Of a stretch of 64,000 bases of DNA, positions 9,863 to 20,840 are shown piece by piece; the first letter of the stretch is position 1; every line of letters starts with the position of its first letter. Origin of the DNA: Selaginella moellendorffii. Its lineage: Eukaryota > Streptophyta > Lycopodiopsida > Selaginellales > Selaginellaceae. The stretch spans positions 922,944 through 986,943 of the forward strand of contig NW_003314265.1 of assembly GCF_000143415.4 (NCBI RefSeq), read 5' to 3'. The translations under genes were made by a program, and so were the position numbers. The notes below the pieces were generated by a model. It was not told where the DNA came from. It saw only the letters and a program-made list of their open reading frames with translations, and did not search any database.

Positions 9863-12820
9863 TGCTGTTGCTGCTGCTGCTGCTGGATCCGTTGTAGCTG
9901 TTGGTGATAATTAGTGGCTCCAACTTGGGTGCTCCCGGCAGCACCGCCCAAAGGTTGAGGCTGTTGGATCACCTGGTGAGCGCTCCCGGCAGGCCCCGGC
10001 TGGTGGTACAAGCTCGTGTAGCCGTTTATCGGATGCGTGTGGCTGCTCGGTTGCGTGTACGTGTGCTGGTTTTGGCTGGACAAGGCGTAGAACGAGCTCG
10101 TCTGTTGTGCCGCCGCTATGTCGTTTGTCAGTTGCCACAGCCTTGCACCGTCTCCCTGTCGAGAAAAAAACCATCTCTACATGAATGAAAACGAATGGAA
10201 ACACTCGGCACCTGTGGACCGGGGACGTAAAGGTTGCTGTCCTTGTATTGAGCAGCGCTGCCATCCTCGTACCCGGGCGTGTTTGAGGCCGTTGCCGTCG
10301 GATTTGCCGCGTACATTGACGACGCAGTGCCGTATCCGCCGTAGCCTCCAGTGGGAGCATTGGCTGTGGCACTCCCTGGCTTGTATTGAGGTAGCGTGTA
10401 CTTCATGGCGGGGGCGTAATTAGCTGATGGTGAGTAACTGCTGACTGGGGGCTGTGGATAATTAGCTGCGTAGCTGTGCTGATATGGCGAAGGCACGAAG
10501 GTGTAGCTCGGGTACTGGTATCCGAAAACGTTGCCATAGTGACCCACTGGCATACCGGTTGGCTGAGCCGGGTAAGCGTGAACTTGAAGCGGTTGCTGAG
10601 GAGCTGTAGGCGCACTTGCCTGTGGCACTTGAGACACTGTGCTACTGGTTGACAAGGCAGTGGAATTGGATGCCTGAAAACAAACGATTAAACATAAGGA
10701 ATCAATCATAGCAAACTGCGGTATAGTACCTCGTGAGCTGGAAGGTGTTGAGCAGACATCACTACTCCTCCATTGTACTTCGCGGCAGAACTGTATTGCG
10801 CATAACGGGCGTCAGCGTCAGAACCAGGCCGAAGAGATGGCGAGTAAAAACTCGTAGCAGAATCCGCGTATTGCTGCTTCTGTAAAAATAAAAAGTCAAG
10901 ACCAGAAAATATCAATTGATGCGACTCACCAGTGAAGTTGGAACACTGGACATGTCTTGAAGATGAGGGACTTGCGAGTCAAAACTGTGTTGGCCACTGG
11001 GAACCTGAGAAACCATCCCAATACTTGTAGTGTAGTTTGGTGCCGACGGCAGATACGGGTATTGTGGAGCTTGTTGAGTCGACCGCAATTTCGTGACGTC
11101 GACCTGTGTATAGGTGGCAGGAATACTAGCTGAAGTCGCGTTCTCTCTTTGAACAGGTATGTCATCATCCTGATGCAAAGGGGTTTCATCAGGAGCCACG
11201 GCATCCACTCTGCACGAAAACCATCAGTAGACATAAAGATAGAAGGAAACAGCGACGAGTTTCTTACCCAGAAGGTGACTGCTCACGCAGGATATCCTTG
11301 GCCACGGACGCTTCAGAAGAGCCAGAGATGTCGAGACCATCCTCCGAACTGAAACCAGAAGGAAGAGAAGAACCAAGGGGCTCACCAAAGCTACCAAAAC
11401 TAAGGCCCAAATCTCCCTGAGACTGAAAGTTGTTAGGCATTATTACTTGCTGCTCATCACGGGCCGAAAGATTTTGGAACTTCGCTGCAACAGACAACAC
11501 CTCAGCCTCAGAGATATCCGAAGCTGGGGCCTCTGTCAGAACCCTCTCCAGAGAGTTTAGTCCAGACGCCGTGACAGCTTCTTGAGCCCCTACTTTTGGC
11601 TTCCACTCCATGTTGGGTCCAGTAGCTGTTATAACCGAGATCAGCGCTCTGAAACAAAAACCAAGAGCAAAGGAGAAGCTTACTTTTATTTACAGACTGT
11701 TGTTGCTGATACGCAGGCCTTCCATTTCCAAGTGCTGCCGATCGATATCCAGAAGTCTCCCGAGCTCCTGTATCTGGAAACTTGTTCGTCTCTTGGAGTC
11801 CAGGAGGACTACCGGACCGATCATCTTGCAGGTGAGGCGGCGAAGGCAATCCACCGCCTGGAACCGATGCCGCCGACCTGTCGCCTATAGGCTTCTCACG
11901 CCTGATAACCCGTTGGTCAGGAAAAGGATGATGCACAGGATCACTGGACGAGTACATTCCGGAAGACGAGAACTGCTGTCCGGTACCCGCTGTTAACATA
12001 TTAGGTGGGAGGTGTGGCCCGTTGCTGGTGCTGGACTTTAGCATCTCGGCCATTGTCGCGTGACCAGAGATTTTACTCCACGACCCATGCGTGACCAGTC
12101 CCGTTGACGAGGAGTACTGCACGGATCCATTCGGAAGTACAGGAGTAGCTGCGCTCCTGTAACTCGAGATTTAACGCCATGCCGCTAGAGGAGGAAGAGA
12201 GTTTTTCTCTAGAACTCACCCAGACTGTGGAGCCGAAGGAACAGGCGCATGGTTTCCATTTTCCTTGGAAGGCAGAGCCTTGCCACGACCATTCGACTCT
12301 GGAAACACACACGCAGACATCAGCTTTCGTTCCAAGAACCGAGAGAGGACTACCGTTTTGAGAGTGGCGCGTGAGTCTTCCAGATCCTCTCCCGCCCCTG
12401 TAAGCTGTCGTGCCTCTCGATCTACCATCGCCCAAGTCTTTGCTGCCGGCAGGAGCCTGCGAGAGGGCGTGAGACAATGCAGATACCCAAAAGAGAGACG
12501 AGAACACACCTCTTTCTTCTTGTCCCTCTTGCGTTTCACTTCGTGGAAGGTATCTGCGCGAAGGAAGGATATGAGAGAATGTTTTGAGCTAGAGAGGCAC
12601 TGGATGCTTTACCTTGGCTCATGAGCCGCTGAGCCGTCTCGTTAGGGTCCATGTTACACTCCTTGAGCGTCGCGAAAATCTCCTCCTCGCCGTGCCCTAC
12701 CCCGACCACTTCTTTGAGGTTCTGGACGACCTTGCGCGCGCTGGCTGGGATGGCCGCCGCTGGAGCCGCGGCCGCCGCTGCCGGCGTCGCCGACGATGAC
12801 GATCCTCGAGCGCCGCTCAT
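9814..12820 (-). CDS. GIP1: GBF-interacting protein 1-like (GIP1, DUF1296/UBA-like)
   Basis: The start at 12818-12820 gives MSGARGSSSSATP, then an Ala/Pro-rich stretch. The GIP1 N-terminal UBA-like domain follows: IPASARKVVQNLKEVVG, EEEIFATLKECNMDPNETAQRLMSQ (about 12615-12745). The next short exon supplies TFHEVKRKRDKKKE (about 12505-12550), all hallmarks of this plant family. The rest is a long disordered region rich in Ser, Gln, Pro, Gly and Tyr. It contains a conserved acidic patch near 11180 and ends in a Gln tract and PSWNY, with the stop at 9814-9816. GIP1 proteins bind G-box bZIP factors and can act as transcriptional co-activators or chaperones; for this copy that role is by homology only. 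There are about eight or nine exons with short introns. The gene is divergent from the acyl-activating enzyme, with 264 bases between the starts. Confidence 0.85.
9826..9900 (-). repeat. CAG/CAA tract near the C-terminus of the GIP1-like gene
   Basis: The plus strand shows a nearly pure CTG/TTG triplet run that reads as about 18-20 Gln, five residues before the stop codon. The opposite-strand poly-Ala-like frames are shadows. Confidence 0.85.
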
Positions 12821-13005
12821 CTCTCTGCGCTAATCGCCACGCCCTAGTGCGTCAATCCCTCGTGCTCTTAGCAGCAGTAGCGATCAATCCCTCTCCCTCC
12901 TTCGATTTCTCCTCTCCGGCACAGAAAACCTTAGTACTCTCAACGACTACGGAGGAACCCTAGAACGAATAGCGGCTGGTTTTATTTGTCTTTGCCCTTT
13001 TGGAA

Positions 13006-13013
13006 TAGGGTTT
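13006..13013 (+). promoter_or_regulatory. Telo-box-like TAGGGTTT in the GIP1/acyl-activating enzyme divergent promoter
   Basis: The motif TAGGGTTT lies between the divergent starts at 12820 (-) and 13085 (+), about 72 bases upstream of the enzyme ATG. The region must serve both genes because only 264 bases separate the start codons. Confidence 0.4.
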
Positions 13014-13084
13014 ATGGTTTCCAGGCGGTCAACGATCGATTCGCGATGTGAGTGAGGATTCCACCAGCAGCATCGCAGCGAGCC

Positions 13085-15135
13085 ATGGATCTGGGAGAGG
13101 CGAATTACGCGCCGCTTAGCCCGCTTGTGTTCCTGGAGCGCGCGGCTCAAATCCATCCCCAGCGTCCGGCCGTGATCTACAATTCTCGGCGGTTTACCTG
13201 GTCTCAGGAGCTCCAGCGCTGCAGGAGGCTGGCATCGGCACTGCGAAGACGAGGCATTGGCCCTGGCGATGTTGTAAGTGCCTCTCCTTGTTCCCGTGAC
13301 GTGATAGGCAAATCATAGATTCCAAGAAATTGGTTGGCTTGTTTGGAAGGAGAAGAAGTTTTTCTTGTTTTGCAAGATCCATGGCTTGTTTGTTTCTAGA
13401 TTGAGGGTGGTTTTTTTCTATAGGAAGCAGAAGGCTGATGGATCGTTTTTCTTGTTTTGCAAAATCCGTGCGTTGATTTGCACGATCCATGGCTTGTTTG
13501 TTTCTAGTGAGGACTGATGGAAAAGTTTTTTCTTGTTTTGCAAGGTTGCTGTGGTGGCTCCCAATGTTCCTGCCATGTACGAGGTCCAGTTTGGAGTTCC
13601 CATGGCCTCGGCCGTGCTCAATTGCGTCAACATCCGCCTAGACCAGCGCACCGTCGCGACGCTCTTCCATTACTCCGGCGTGAAAGCTGTTCTTGTTGAC
13701 GAGGAGTTTCTCCACCTGATTAGCGGTGCTTTACGTGACTGGACAGCGAAAGCAGGGACCTTGTTCCAAGCTCCCTTCGTGGTGGTGATAAGAGACGAGT
13801 TTTTCCAAGGCATGGAGAATTCGTGGCCTCCCGGCAGCAGCGACTACGAAGATTTTCTCCGGGAAGGGGATCCAAGTTTCGAGTGGACCAGGCCAGAGGA
13901 TGAGACCGAGACTATCTCCGTGTCCTACACGTCAGGAACTACTGCTAGCCCGAAAGGCGTCATGCTTACACACCGTGGAGCCTATCTCTCGGCTCTAAGC
14001 GAGTGCGTGACTTGGGAGATGAAGCACGGTTGCATCTATCTCTGGACTCTCCCGCTCTTCCATTGCAACGGGTGGTGCTTTCCTTGGGCAGTGGCAGCTC
14101 TGGCCGGGACCAACATATGTCTTCGCCAGGTTTGCTTTTCCTCGTTTCTCTTCATTTACGCTCGTATATCAGTAAAGTTCCTCGTGTCCACAGGTGACGG
14201 CCAAAGGAATCTTTGCCGCCATTGCCGAGCACAACGTGACCAACTTTTGCGCTGCTCCCACGGTGCTCAACACGATCATAAGTGCGGCAACGGGCTCAAC
14301 GTTCTCGCGGCTCCAACACAGGCAAGTCAGGATAATGACCGCGGGTGCGGCTCCTCCGGCAACAGTCCTGGCTAAAATCGAAGCTCTCGGGTTTCATGTG
14401 ACTCACGTCTACGGGCTCACGGAAACATATGGTCCATGCACTGTGTGCGAGTGGAATCCCGAATGGGACAACCTTTCGCCCGATGAGCAGGCCAGGCTAA
14501 AGGCTCGGCAGGGCGTGAAATACGTCGGCCTCGACGGCTTACAGGTGCTCAACTCGGAAACTCTGGAACCGGTTGCCAAGGACGGTGTCACCATTGGCGA
14601 AGTTTGCATGCGCGGGAACATGGTGTTCAAGGGCTACTTGAACAATCCAGAGGCGACGCTGGAGAGCTTTAGAGGAGGATGGTTCCACTCCGGGGACCTG
14701 GCAGTTTGGCATCCCGATGGATACATCGAGATCAAGGATCGAGCCAAGGATATTATCATTTCTGGAGGTGAGAACATTAGCAGCCTGGAAGTGGAGAGCA
14801 TCTTGTACAGGTAAAAGAAGAGTTATTTCTTGCTTGTTTCTCATTTCGTTTTTTCTTCCAGGCATCCAGCAGTGCTAGAAGCTGCTGTGGTGGCGCGGCC
14901 AGACGAGAAGTGGGGCGAGTCTCCATGCGCGTTTGTGTCTCTCAAGTACGGCGTGAGGAGCAACGAGGAGGAGATACTCTCGTTCTGTCGACAGCATTTG
15001 CCAAAGTTCATGGTGCCAAAGAGCGTCGTCATTCTCGCGGCCTTGGACAAAACCGCGACTGGCAAGATCCAGAAACAGGTGCTGCGCAGCAAAGCAAGAG
15101 CTCTTGGCAGCGTCAAGCAAATCAGCAAGCTCTAA
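13085..15135 (+). CDS. Peroxisomal acyl-activating enzyme (AMP-dependent acyl-CoA synthetase)
   Basis: The protein activates a carboxylic acid as an acyl-adenylate and transfers it to CoA. There are four exons: 13085-13273, 13545-14129, 14194-14810 and 14862-15135. The start [21 protein letters not shown] matches the plant AAE1/AAE11-type (butyrate-CoA ligase-like) clade. AMP-binding motifs are [16 protein letters not shown] (about 13924-13971), YGLTETYG (about 14411-14434), [12 protein letters not shown] (about 14686-14722) and [16 protein letters not shown] (about 14734-14781). The catalytic lysine region is TATGKIQK near 15054-15077. The protein ends ISKL, so the last three residues SKL form a type 1 peroxisomal targeting signal. 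Substrate is unknown; short- or medium-chain acids are usual for the clade. Intron 1 (271 bases) is far longer than the other introns and contains repeats of its own acceptor region. Confidence 0.93.
13274..13544 (+). repeat. Intron 1 of the acyl-activating enzyme with internal repeats
   Basis: The block TTTTTCTTGTTTTGCAAR occurs three times, near 13358, 13446 and 13527. The third copy ends in the AG used as acceptor. The phrase gatccatggcttgtttgtt occurs twice, near 13376 and 13482. The intron therefore seems to have grown by duplication of its 3' part. Confidence 0.75.
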
Positions 15136-15173
15136 AAGCCAACTGGATTGAACTTGGTAAGGCTTGAAATCGT

Positions 15174-17957
15174 TCACGGCCTGGAAAATCCCCAGTTTAG
15201 CTTGGCAATTTTAAACCGGTCAGCTACTGTTCCGTCCGTTGTAATGTACTGGAATGAAAAATACAAAAGTAACATGCAAGAACCAAGAATGCAATTCATC
15301 TACCTCAAAGAGTAGCTTTTTCTTATCGGCTGTCACTCTTGCATATCCAAATGCCGACCTTCGAATCAAGCTCCATGAACTAAACTGTCGACAAAAAATA
15401 TAGAAAAGGTAGAATATCAATACCATGTAAAGAGCTTGAACAGAAATAAATAATAGGAAACAAAGCTGCAAGCTTACATTACGAGGGAAGTCATCCAGGC
15501 TGAATCCGGCCATACCAACCACGGCGTGAACTGGAGCCGAGTAAATTGTAGTGTCAAAGAAATCAACGCCCGCTAAATCCTTGATCGGATGCTGCAGGCA
15601 GCGGCCCTGAAACACAGCACAAGTTCGCTCGTAGTTGTGAACATGTCCCCACACTGCTAAATCAACCTGTGCAAAAAAAATAAAAAGACAGTTTCATTAT
15701 AGTTTTTCCTTTGAAGAGCTCGTGTTTTACCTTGTTTCTCAAGAGCAATGGTTCCACAGCTGCTACAAATTTCGGATCCACACCTGGTAGAAGTTTAGAA
15801 ATAATTCCCGGCAGTTGAGTGGAGTACATAGGTCGATGACTGAAAGGAAAATAGCACACATGGGTTTACAGAATGAAAATGTGGATAAAAACAGTTACCC
15901 TGTGAAAACTATCCATGGTGTACTGAATCTGTCGACAGATTCAAGGTCGGATTTCATCCAAGCGTACTGTAGAAGAAGGTTTCCTTGGAGTAAACATGAA
16001 AACGAATAAGAATGCATACTTGTTCGCTGGTCGAGCTCCAGTCGTGTTCTGTGGAGATGACTGTGAAATGCACGGGACCGATGGCGATTGAGTACCACGG
16101 CTTGTCGATGTCTTGGACAGGCATCCGGAAGTAAGATCGATATGGGACCCCACACTCGCCACCCGAGTCTGGAGTGCTATACATGGATCCCGAGCCTGGA
16201 TAATCTCTGAAAACCCACACAAGTCAATCTATAAGTTTTCGTAAACCTTTATTAGTACCTCTCGTGGTTTCCAATTGCTGTCATGTAGGCAGTCTTCGAT
16301 GCTACTGGCTCGATCATCTCCAGGAAATGGTCCCATTCCGCAAGGAATCCGGTAGCATAGCTCAAGTCTCCAATGTGGAAAATCGCATCTACGGTTTCAT
16401 TTGCCATGGCATCAATAACTTGCAGTGCTCCAGGCTGCAAGAAAATAAAAAAATCGGGAGCGCAAAGATGTAAGACTTTTGGAGATTTAACTTACTTGAA
16501 TGTAATGCTCCAAGCTGCCATCTCGTTCGGCCTTTCCCATGTCTCCAAAGATTAGAAACTTCGTACCGTATGCTCCTCCAGCCGGAGGAGTAGTGAACAT
16601 TTTCAAGTTGGACCAGCCAGAATTATCGCTGCAAATAAATGGCTAAAAATTAAATATAAAAAGAAGCTTCCTTACCTTCCATACCGATACGAGTATCTTG
16701 TACCAGGCCTAAGATTTTGCATTCGTGCAATGTGTATGAAACCAGGATCGTGCCAACCGAAGTCCTTAGCTGGTCCCGGGACAGCATCTACAGCGGAAAA
16801 AGAAAATCAAAATATAAAAGGAAGCCAAGAGAAAAATAGAAATCGACATCATACCACACAAATCTCCTATTTGAAAACTTGTCACTTCATCCATGGATTT
16901 CCGACCGTGATCAAACTCCACGTAGTGGATATCGAAGGACCTGCTGACCCACGCCAATACCATCTAGCAGTAAAAACAAAAAAAGGTTATATCAACAACG
17001 CATCCAATCTTTGAAAACTTACAGATGTGCCCGAGGAATCCTCCAGAGAAAGATGGCCATACAGTGGAAAATTTGGCGCTGCAAAGGGTAGAGTCTGCGA
17101 CACCTTGAGAATGCAGGGGACTGCAAGGCCCCCACTGAAGAGCACAAAGGTGACGTCGGTCCTTATGTTGATAAGACGGAAAGATACAGATCCAGAGCAC
17201 GTCTTCACGGCACACTGCTTGCCAGCACAAGTCTTGTTTGAGCAGATCAAGTATCCAGGATCACTAGACAAGAATTTGAACTGCAAAATCGAAAGTCTTA
17301 AGAAAAGAAAGAGAAAAGAAATTACAAAATCTCACCTTTAGAGGATAGTCACACAGCAAAGGCAAGCTGGCTATATCACCTGTTTGAGAATATAAGACTG
17401 CCTTGGCGGGGCAATCAGAGTAGCTGCCAAAAAAGAAAAAAGAGAACTTTCAGTTGATTAGCTCACTCAATCCACGCGAATTTTGACAGCAAAACAGAGC
17501 CAAGATCCAAAAATAAAAGGACAAGACCTGTAAAAGAGTTCCTGGAAAAACACGGGTTGCTAGTACGAGTCATTTTCTATCAACTCGCACTACACCAAAG
17601 AGGTACAAAACAAAAAACAAGATAAAAACCAAAGAAAGCAAAGAAAGAACGCAAACTGAGGTCCACTTACTTGTGAGTTGCGGACGAGAATACTCCAATC
17701 CAATCGCTGGCACTCGGCTGAAGAACACCACTCACGGTCGCCACCACTGTTTGAACATTCGCAAGCGGCCCTGCGGTGTCAAGCGTGAAGTTGAGATACG
17801 GATTTGGATCCCGGCATTCCAGCAGTGTCCGCCTGGTGATAGAACCGAAGGCAGAGTTCCGATGATCCAGTCGAGCAGAAGGAGCTTGCAAAGACGAGAC
17901 CAGCGACAGCAGCACAACTGCAAGCCCAAGAGAGATACCGGAACTCAGCTGAGCCAT
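15174..17957 (-). CDS. Purple acid phosphatase (metallophosphoesterase, PAP1/24/27-like)
   Basis: A secreted binuclear-metal phosphatase. The start at 17955-17957 gives a signal peptide (MAQLSSGISLGLAVVLLSLV). An N-terminal fibronectin-like region follows, with SDWIGVFSSA and conserved Cys. All five metal-binding blocks are present: GDMG (about 16540), GDLSYATG (about 16360), GNHER (about 16270), the STEHDW block (about 16040) and GHVHNYER (about 15630). Despite some family members being called inactive, no ligand is obviously missing. Introns are about 50-60 bases. The last intron is 15249-15303; splicing it gives a conserved-looking tail (YITTDGTVADRFKI) and a stop at 15174-15176. Reading through would instead give an unrelated tail ending at 15220. 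The gene converges on the acyl-activating enzyme, with stop codons 38 bases apart. Confidence 0.9.
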
Positions 17958-17981
17958 CTTCGTCGAAGGAAGAGTTGAAAA

Positions 17982-18303
17982 TCCACTACTGGCAACTCGG
18001 GTGGTGGAGAGTCCTTTTAAGCCTGCTGCCTGTCTGCTGTACTGATCCAGCCCGTGAGCTTGAGACTGCTTACTATAAAAAAAATTCCCGGATCTGGATT
18101 AATCTTGCACTTGTCATTACATCAGCGCCAATCCCCTCTGCTAACAAGAGCAAAAGTTGGCGGAGCAAAACTGGAATTTTACTAAGAGAGACCTGTGCGA
18201 GCGCATTCCGCCATAGCAACCTGGAAGTTGCAAAGCGACCCAAGAGGAGAGTCATGTAAGCATGGAAGCAAACCGCCAAAGATAGAAGAAAAGACCTGTG
18301 TAG
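17982..18303. other. Intergenic region between phosphatase and UTP18 genes
   Basis: About 320 bases with no supportable gene. It should hold the phosphatase promoter and the UTP18 3' UTR. A minus-strand TTTAAAAGGA-like element near 18012-18022 could be a TATA box for the phosphatase. Confidence 0.5.
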
Positions 18304-19779
18304 TCACGCGTGCTCGTAGTGACGAAGCCTGAAGAGCAAAACCTTCCCCGCGGCGTTTCCTGCTGCTAGATATCCGCTCCCGGGGCTAAAGTCGAGCGAG
18401 TGCACGTACTGCAAGCCCGTCTTCGGCGTCGGCCAGTTGGAGAAGACCGTGAAGGAAGGGACGTGAACGAGCCTCACCGCGTCCTTCTTCATTCTCGAGC
18501 ACATCGCGAGGATCTGGCCGTCGTGGTTGAACTTCAAGGTGTCCGCCGCCGTCGTCAAGTTCATCAGCGTCTTGACGGGCCTGGCGGCGGCACCACCGCT
18601 CGCGAGTCCCTGGTACTTGTAGACGTTGACAACCCCGCTGGAAGATCCCGTGGAGAAGTACTCGTTTGCTGCCGGGGACACGCACAGCGCCGTGTTGTTG
18701 ACACAGCCATCGTCCCTGATCTTGTACAAGCACCTCCTGGTGCTCAAGTCCCAGCAGTAGACTTCCCCGTCGCCGCCACAGCTGAGAAGCTGGCGACCAT
18801 CGTTCGCAAACGCCAGCGATCGCACGGAGCCATTCATCTTCAGCGTTCCAATGAGCTGCTTCGTTCCAAGCGAGCTCAAAAGGATGTACCCCTCGTTCCC
18901 GATGAAAGCCACCACCTTGCTATCCGGAGAGACCTCGAAGCTCTCCAGGCTTTGCTCGTCTCTCCCGACCGGAGGCATCACCTTCTCCACCTTGGCGTGA
19001 GCAAGATCATACAAGACGTACATCTTCCTCCGCGAGGAAGCCACGACTTTGGATCCGTCGGGCACGAAGCTCGCCTTGTGGACGGGGAAGTTGTCCAGGA
19101 AGACGCTCTGGATCTTGGGATTCTTCTTGCCATCGATCTGGAAGAAGCGCAGCCTCTTGTCAAACCCGGCCGTCATCAAAATCTGGCCATTCCTGTGGAA
19201 CTCCACGGACCTCACCACTGCGCTGGAAGGCTCATCGGCATTTCCATCCTTGAGCCTCGACACTTCGATCAATCCCTGCGGCAACCGGACCTTGCTCTTC
19301 ACGACTAGCTCATCGTTTTCTCGAAGAATTCTCGTGTGATCTTCGTCCTCGTCCTCCTCCACATCGGAATCAAGCTCCGAATCAAAATTCTTTCTCTTCT
19401 TCTTCTCCGATGGAAGCGCTGCCCAGTCGGTCCCCGGATTGAGCTTCGCGTGCTGTGCCCTCAACCCAGCAACATACTCCGCCGCCGACACAGCCTTGCC
19501 CTCTTTCACCTGGATTTCGCTATCTTCCTCGTCGATCCATGCCGGCTTCCTCTCACATTCTTCCGCGGCCGGCTCCTCCCCGGCATCGATCCCTAGCACA
19601 TCCCTCCGAAATCCATCGCCTACCTCGTTCTCCTTGCCCAGACCCTCTGCCGCATTCTCGAGCGCTCCAAACAGCAATCCGTGCAGCCGTTCAGCCTCCT
19701 GGAGATCGCTGTCCTTGAGCCCAGTGTCATTGAGCGACGGCCCCTTCCGCCTCTTCTTCTTCTTCTCGCTGGCCGCCAT
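18304..19779 (-). CDS. UTP18: U3 snoRNP-associated WD40 protein UTP18
   Basis: A component of the small-subunit processome that acts in the nucleolus on 18S rRNA maturation. The gene is intronless and encodes 491 residues, typical for plant UTP18. The ATG at 19777-19779 (MAASEKKKKRRKGPS) is preferred; an upstream in-frame GTG only appears to extend it. The N-terminal third is charged, with a Lys-rich nuclear/nucleolar signal and acidic stretches (DSDVEEDEDEDHTRILREND). The C-terminal two thirds is a WD40 propeller: VRSVEFHRNGQILMTAGFDK, LRFFQIDG, VRSLAFANDGRQLLSCGGDG, EVYCWDLSTRRC, and a final LDFSPGSGYLAAGNAAG repeat. It ends LFRLRHYEHA with the stop at 18304-18306. A telo-box lies just upstream of the ATG. 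Confidence 0.92.
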   Translation of the reverse strand: MAASEKKKKRRKGPSLNDTGLKDSDLQEAERLHGLLFGALENAAEGLGKENEVGDGFRRDVLGIDAGEEPAAEECERKPAWIDEEDSEIQVKEGKAVSAAEYVAGLRAQHAKLNPGTDWAALPSEKKKRKNFDSELDSDVEEDEDEDHTRILRENDELVVKSKVRLPQGLIEVSRLKDGNADEPSSAVVRSVEFHRNGQILMTAGFDKRLRFFQIDGKKNPKIQSVFLDNFPVHKASFVPDGSKVVASSRRKMYVLYDLAHAKVEKVMPPVGRDEQSLESFEVSPDSKVVAFIGNEGYILLSSLGTKQLIGTLKMNGSVRSLAFANDGRQLLSCGGDGEVYCWDLSTRRCLYKIRDDGCVNNTALCVSPAANEYFSTGSSSGVVNVYKYQGLASGGAAARPVKTLMNLTTAADTLKFNHDGQILAMCSRMKKDAVRLVHVPSFTVFSNWPTPKTGLQYVHSLDFSPGSGYLAAGNAAGKVLLFRLRHYEHA

Positions 19780-19790
19780 AGCCACTCACC

Positions 19791-19800
19791 AAAACCCTAA
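19791..19800 (-). promoter_or_regulatory. Telo-box at the UTP18 5' end
   Basis: The plus strand reads AAAACCCTAA, followed by GCCCTAG at 19801-19807, 12-28 bases before the UTP18 ATG. Telo-boxes are characteristic of plant ribosome-biogenesis gene promoters and leaders. Confidence 0.55.
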
Positions 19801-19807
19801 GCCCTAG

Positions 19808-20840
19808 TATTAGTTAACGGCAAGAAAACTAATTTAGATTTAACCTGATTAATTAAGTTAAGACAAAGCTCTAGCTCTTTCCGTGCATTCATGGCTACGA
19901 GGATTCCCAAAACAAACTCATTTCCAGATGCTAGCGCCACTCCTCCGATTCCCGCAAGACCATCCATTTATTTTAAAGTCAGTCACTCTCGCGCCACTTC
20001 GATCGATCGAGAAAGCCCCCTCTGGACAATCTCAATCTATGAACAGGCCACAAATCCAAGCAAAAGACACCATACCTTTTGAAATCAGGCAGCCTTTGGG
20101 TCCCTCTGATTGATAGCTAACCTTAGAGCCGAACAAGCTCGAAGAAAAAGGAAGCCATCCATCCACGCGGCCAAATAATTCACGATCAAAACGGTCCTAC
20201 GTCCTCTCCCCCCGTCTTCCATCCTACAAACAAAAACAAAGAACACGTAAGAACATCACTATGAAACGAATTGCCAACGCGAAAAACGAAATCTTACCAG
20301 AAAATAAAAAGCTTTTTCTTTTTTTTTTTACCTTCACTGGAATCGTATTCTTCCATCACATGGTGTCGATGGTACGAGCACCCAAAGAGCCTGAAACGAC
20401 CATACTGCGATCCCTGCATTGTTCATGTGTCTTCTTCTGCTCGAAAGCCCATTTGCCTGGCCAGCTTTTCCCGAGGCCTGTAAAAAAGAATAAACAAACA
20501 TAAGGCCGGTCGTGGGTCCAGTGAAGAGCTTATCTTTACGTCCCAGCAGCCTTTTTAAGCTGGAGCAGACCTCAAAGTCCAGAGCTACTCGTCTTCTCTC
20601 GTTCGTTGGCTGCACAGTTTTCCTTGGAGAGATCTCTCTTTCCTTGTTTCCTTGTTCTTCATCGAGTCCTGACTCCTGCATGGTAAGATCATGAGATTCA
20701 CGATTTAGAAAAGAAACTCGCGACGCAGCAACGGCTACGGCTTACCGGGAAGATCTAGATCTCGATCTCGAAGCGAGAGTGTTGACTTTTTCCGAGGTAA
20801 GTTTGCGAGCGCTTAAGGATTCGCAAGCTTCACCCAGGAC
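19808..20840. other. Intergenic region with probable 5' UTR of the 20841 gene
   Basis: No protein-coding gene is well supported. From about 20500 the plus strand is CT-rich and carries donor-like sites (ATG/GTAAGATC at 20680-20690, GAG/GTAAGT near 20795) and an acceptor CACCCAG at about 20834-20840. This fits one or two small 5'-UTR introns. On the minus strand a 62-base GT-AG intron-like segment (about 20478-20539) joins two short open stretches. It could be a small unrecognised transcript. Confidence 0.4.

Noticed and set aside
14875-15177. 100-codon minus-strand frame opposite the acyl-activating enzyme
   Set aside because: Its apparent start is GTG, and it is antisense to the conserved C-terminal exon. 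The phosphatase frame stops before it.
15220-15302. Phosphatase C-terminus ending VDELHSWFLHVTF..
   Set aside because: It reads through a GT-AG intron. Splicing yields a tail that resembles other purple acid phosphatases.
18400-19308. 302-codon plus-strand frame
   Set aside because: Antisense shadow of the UTP18 gene. High GC at third positions removes stops on the other strand.
19883-20113. Short open frames upstream of UTP18
   Set aside because: Overlapping frames with no homology, no codon bias and no splice support.
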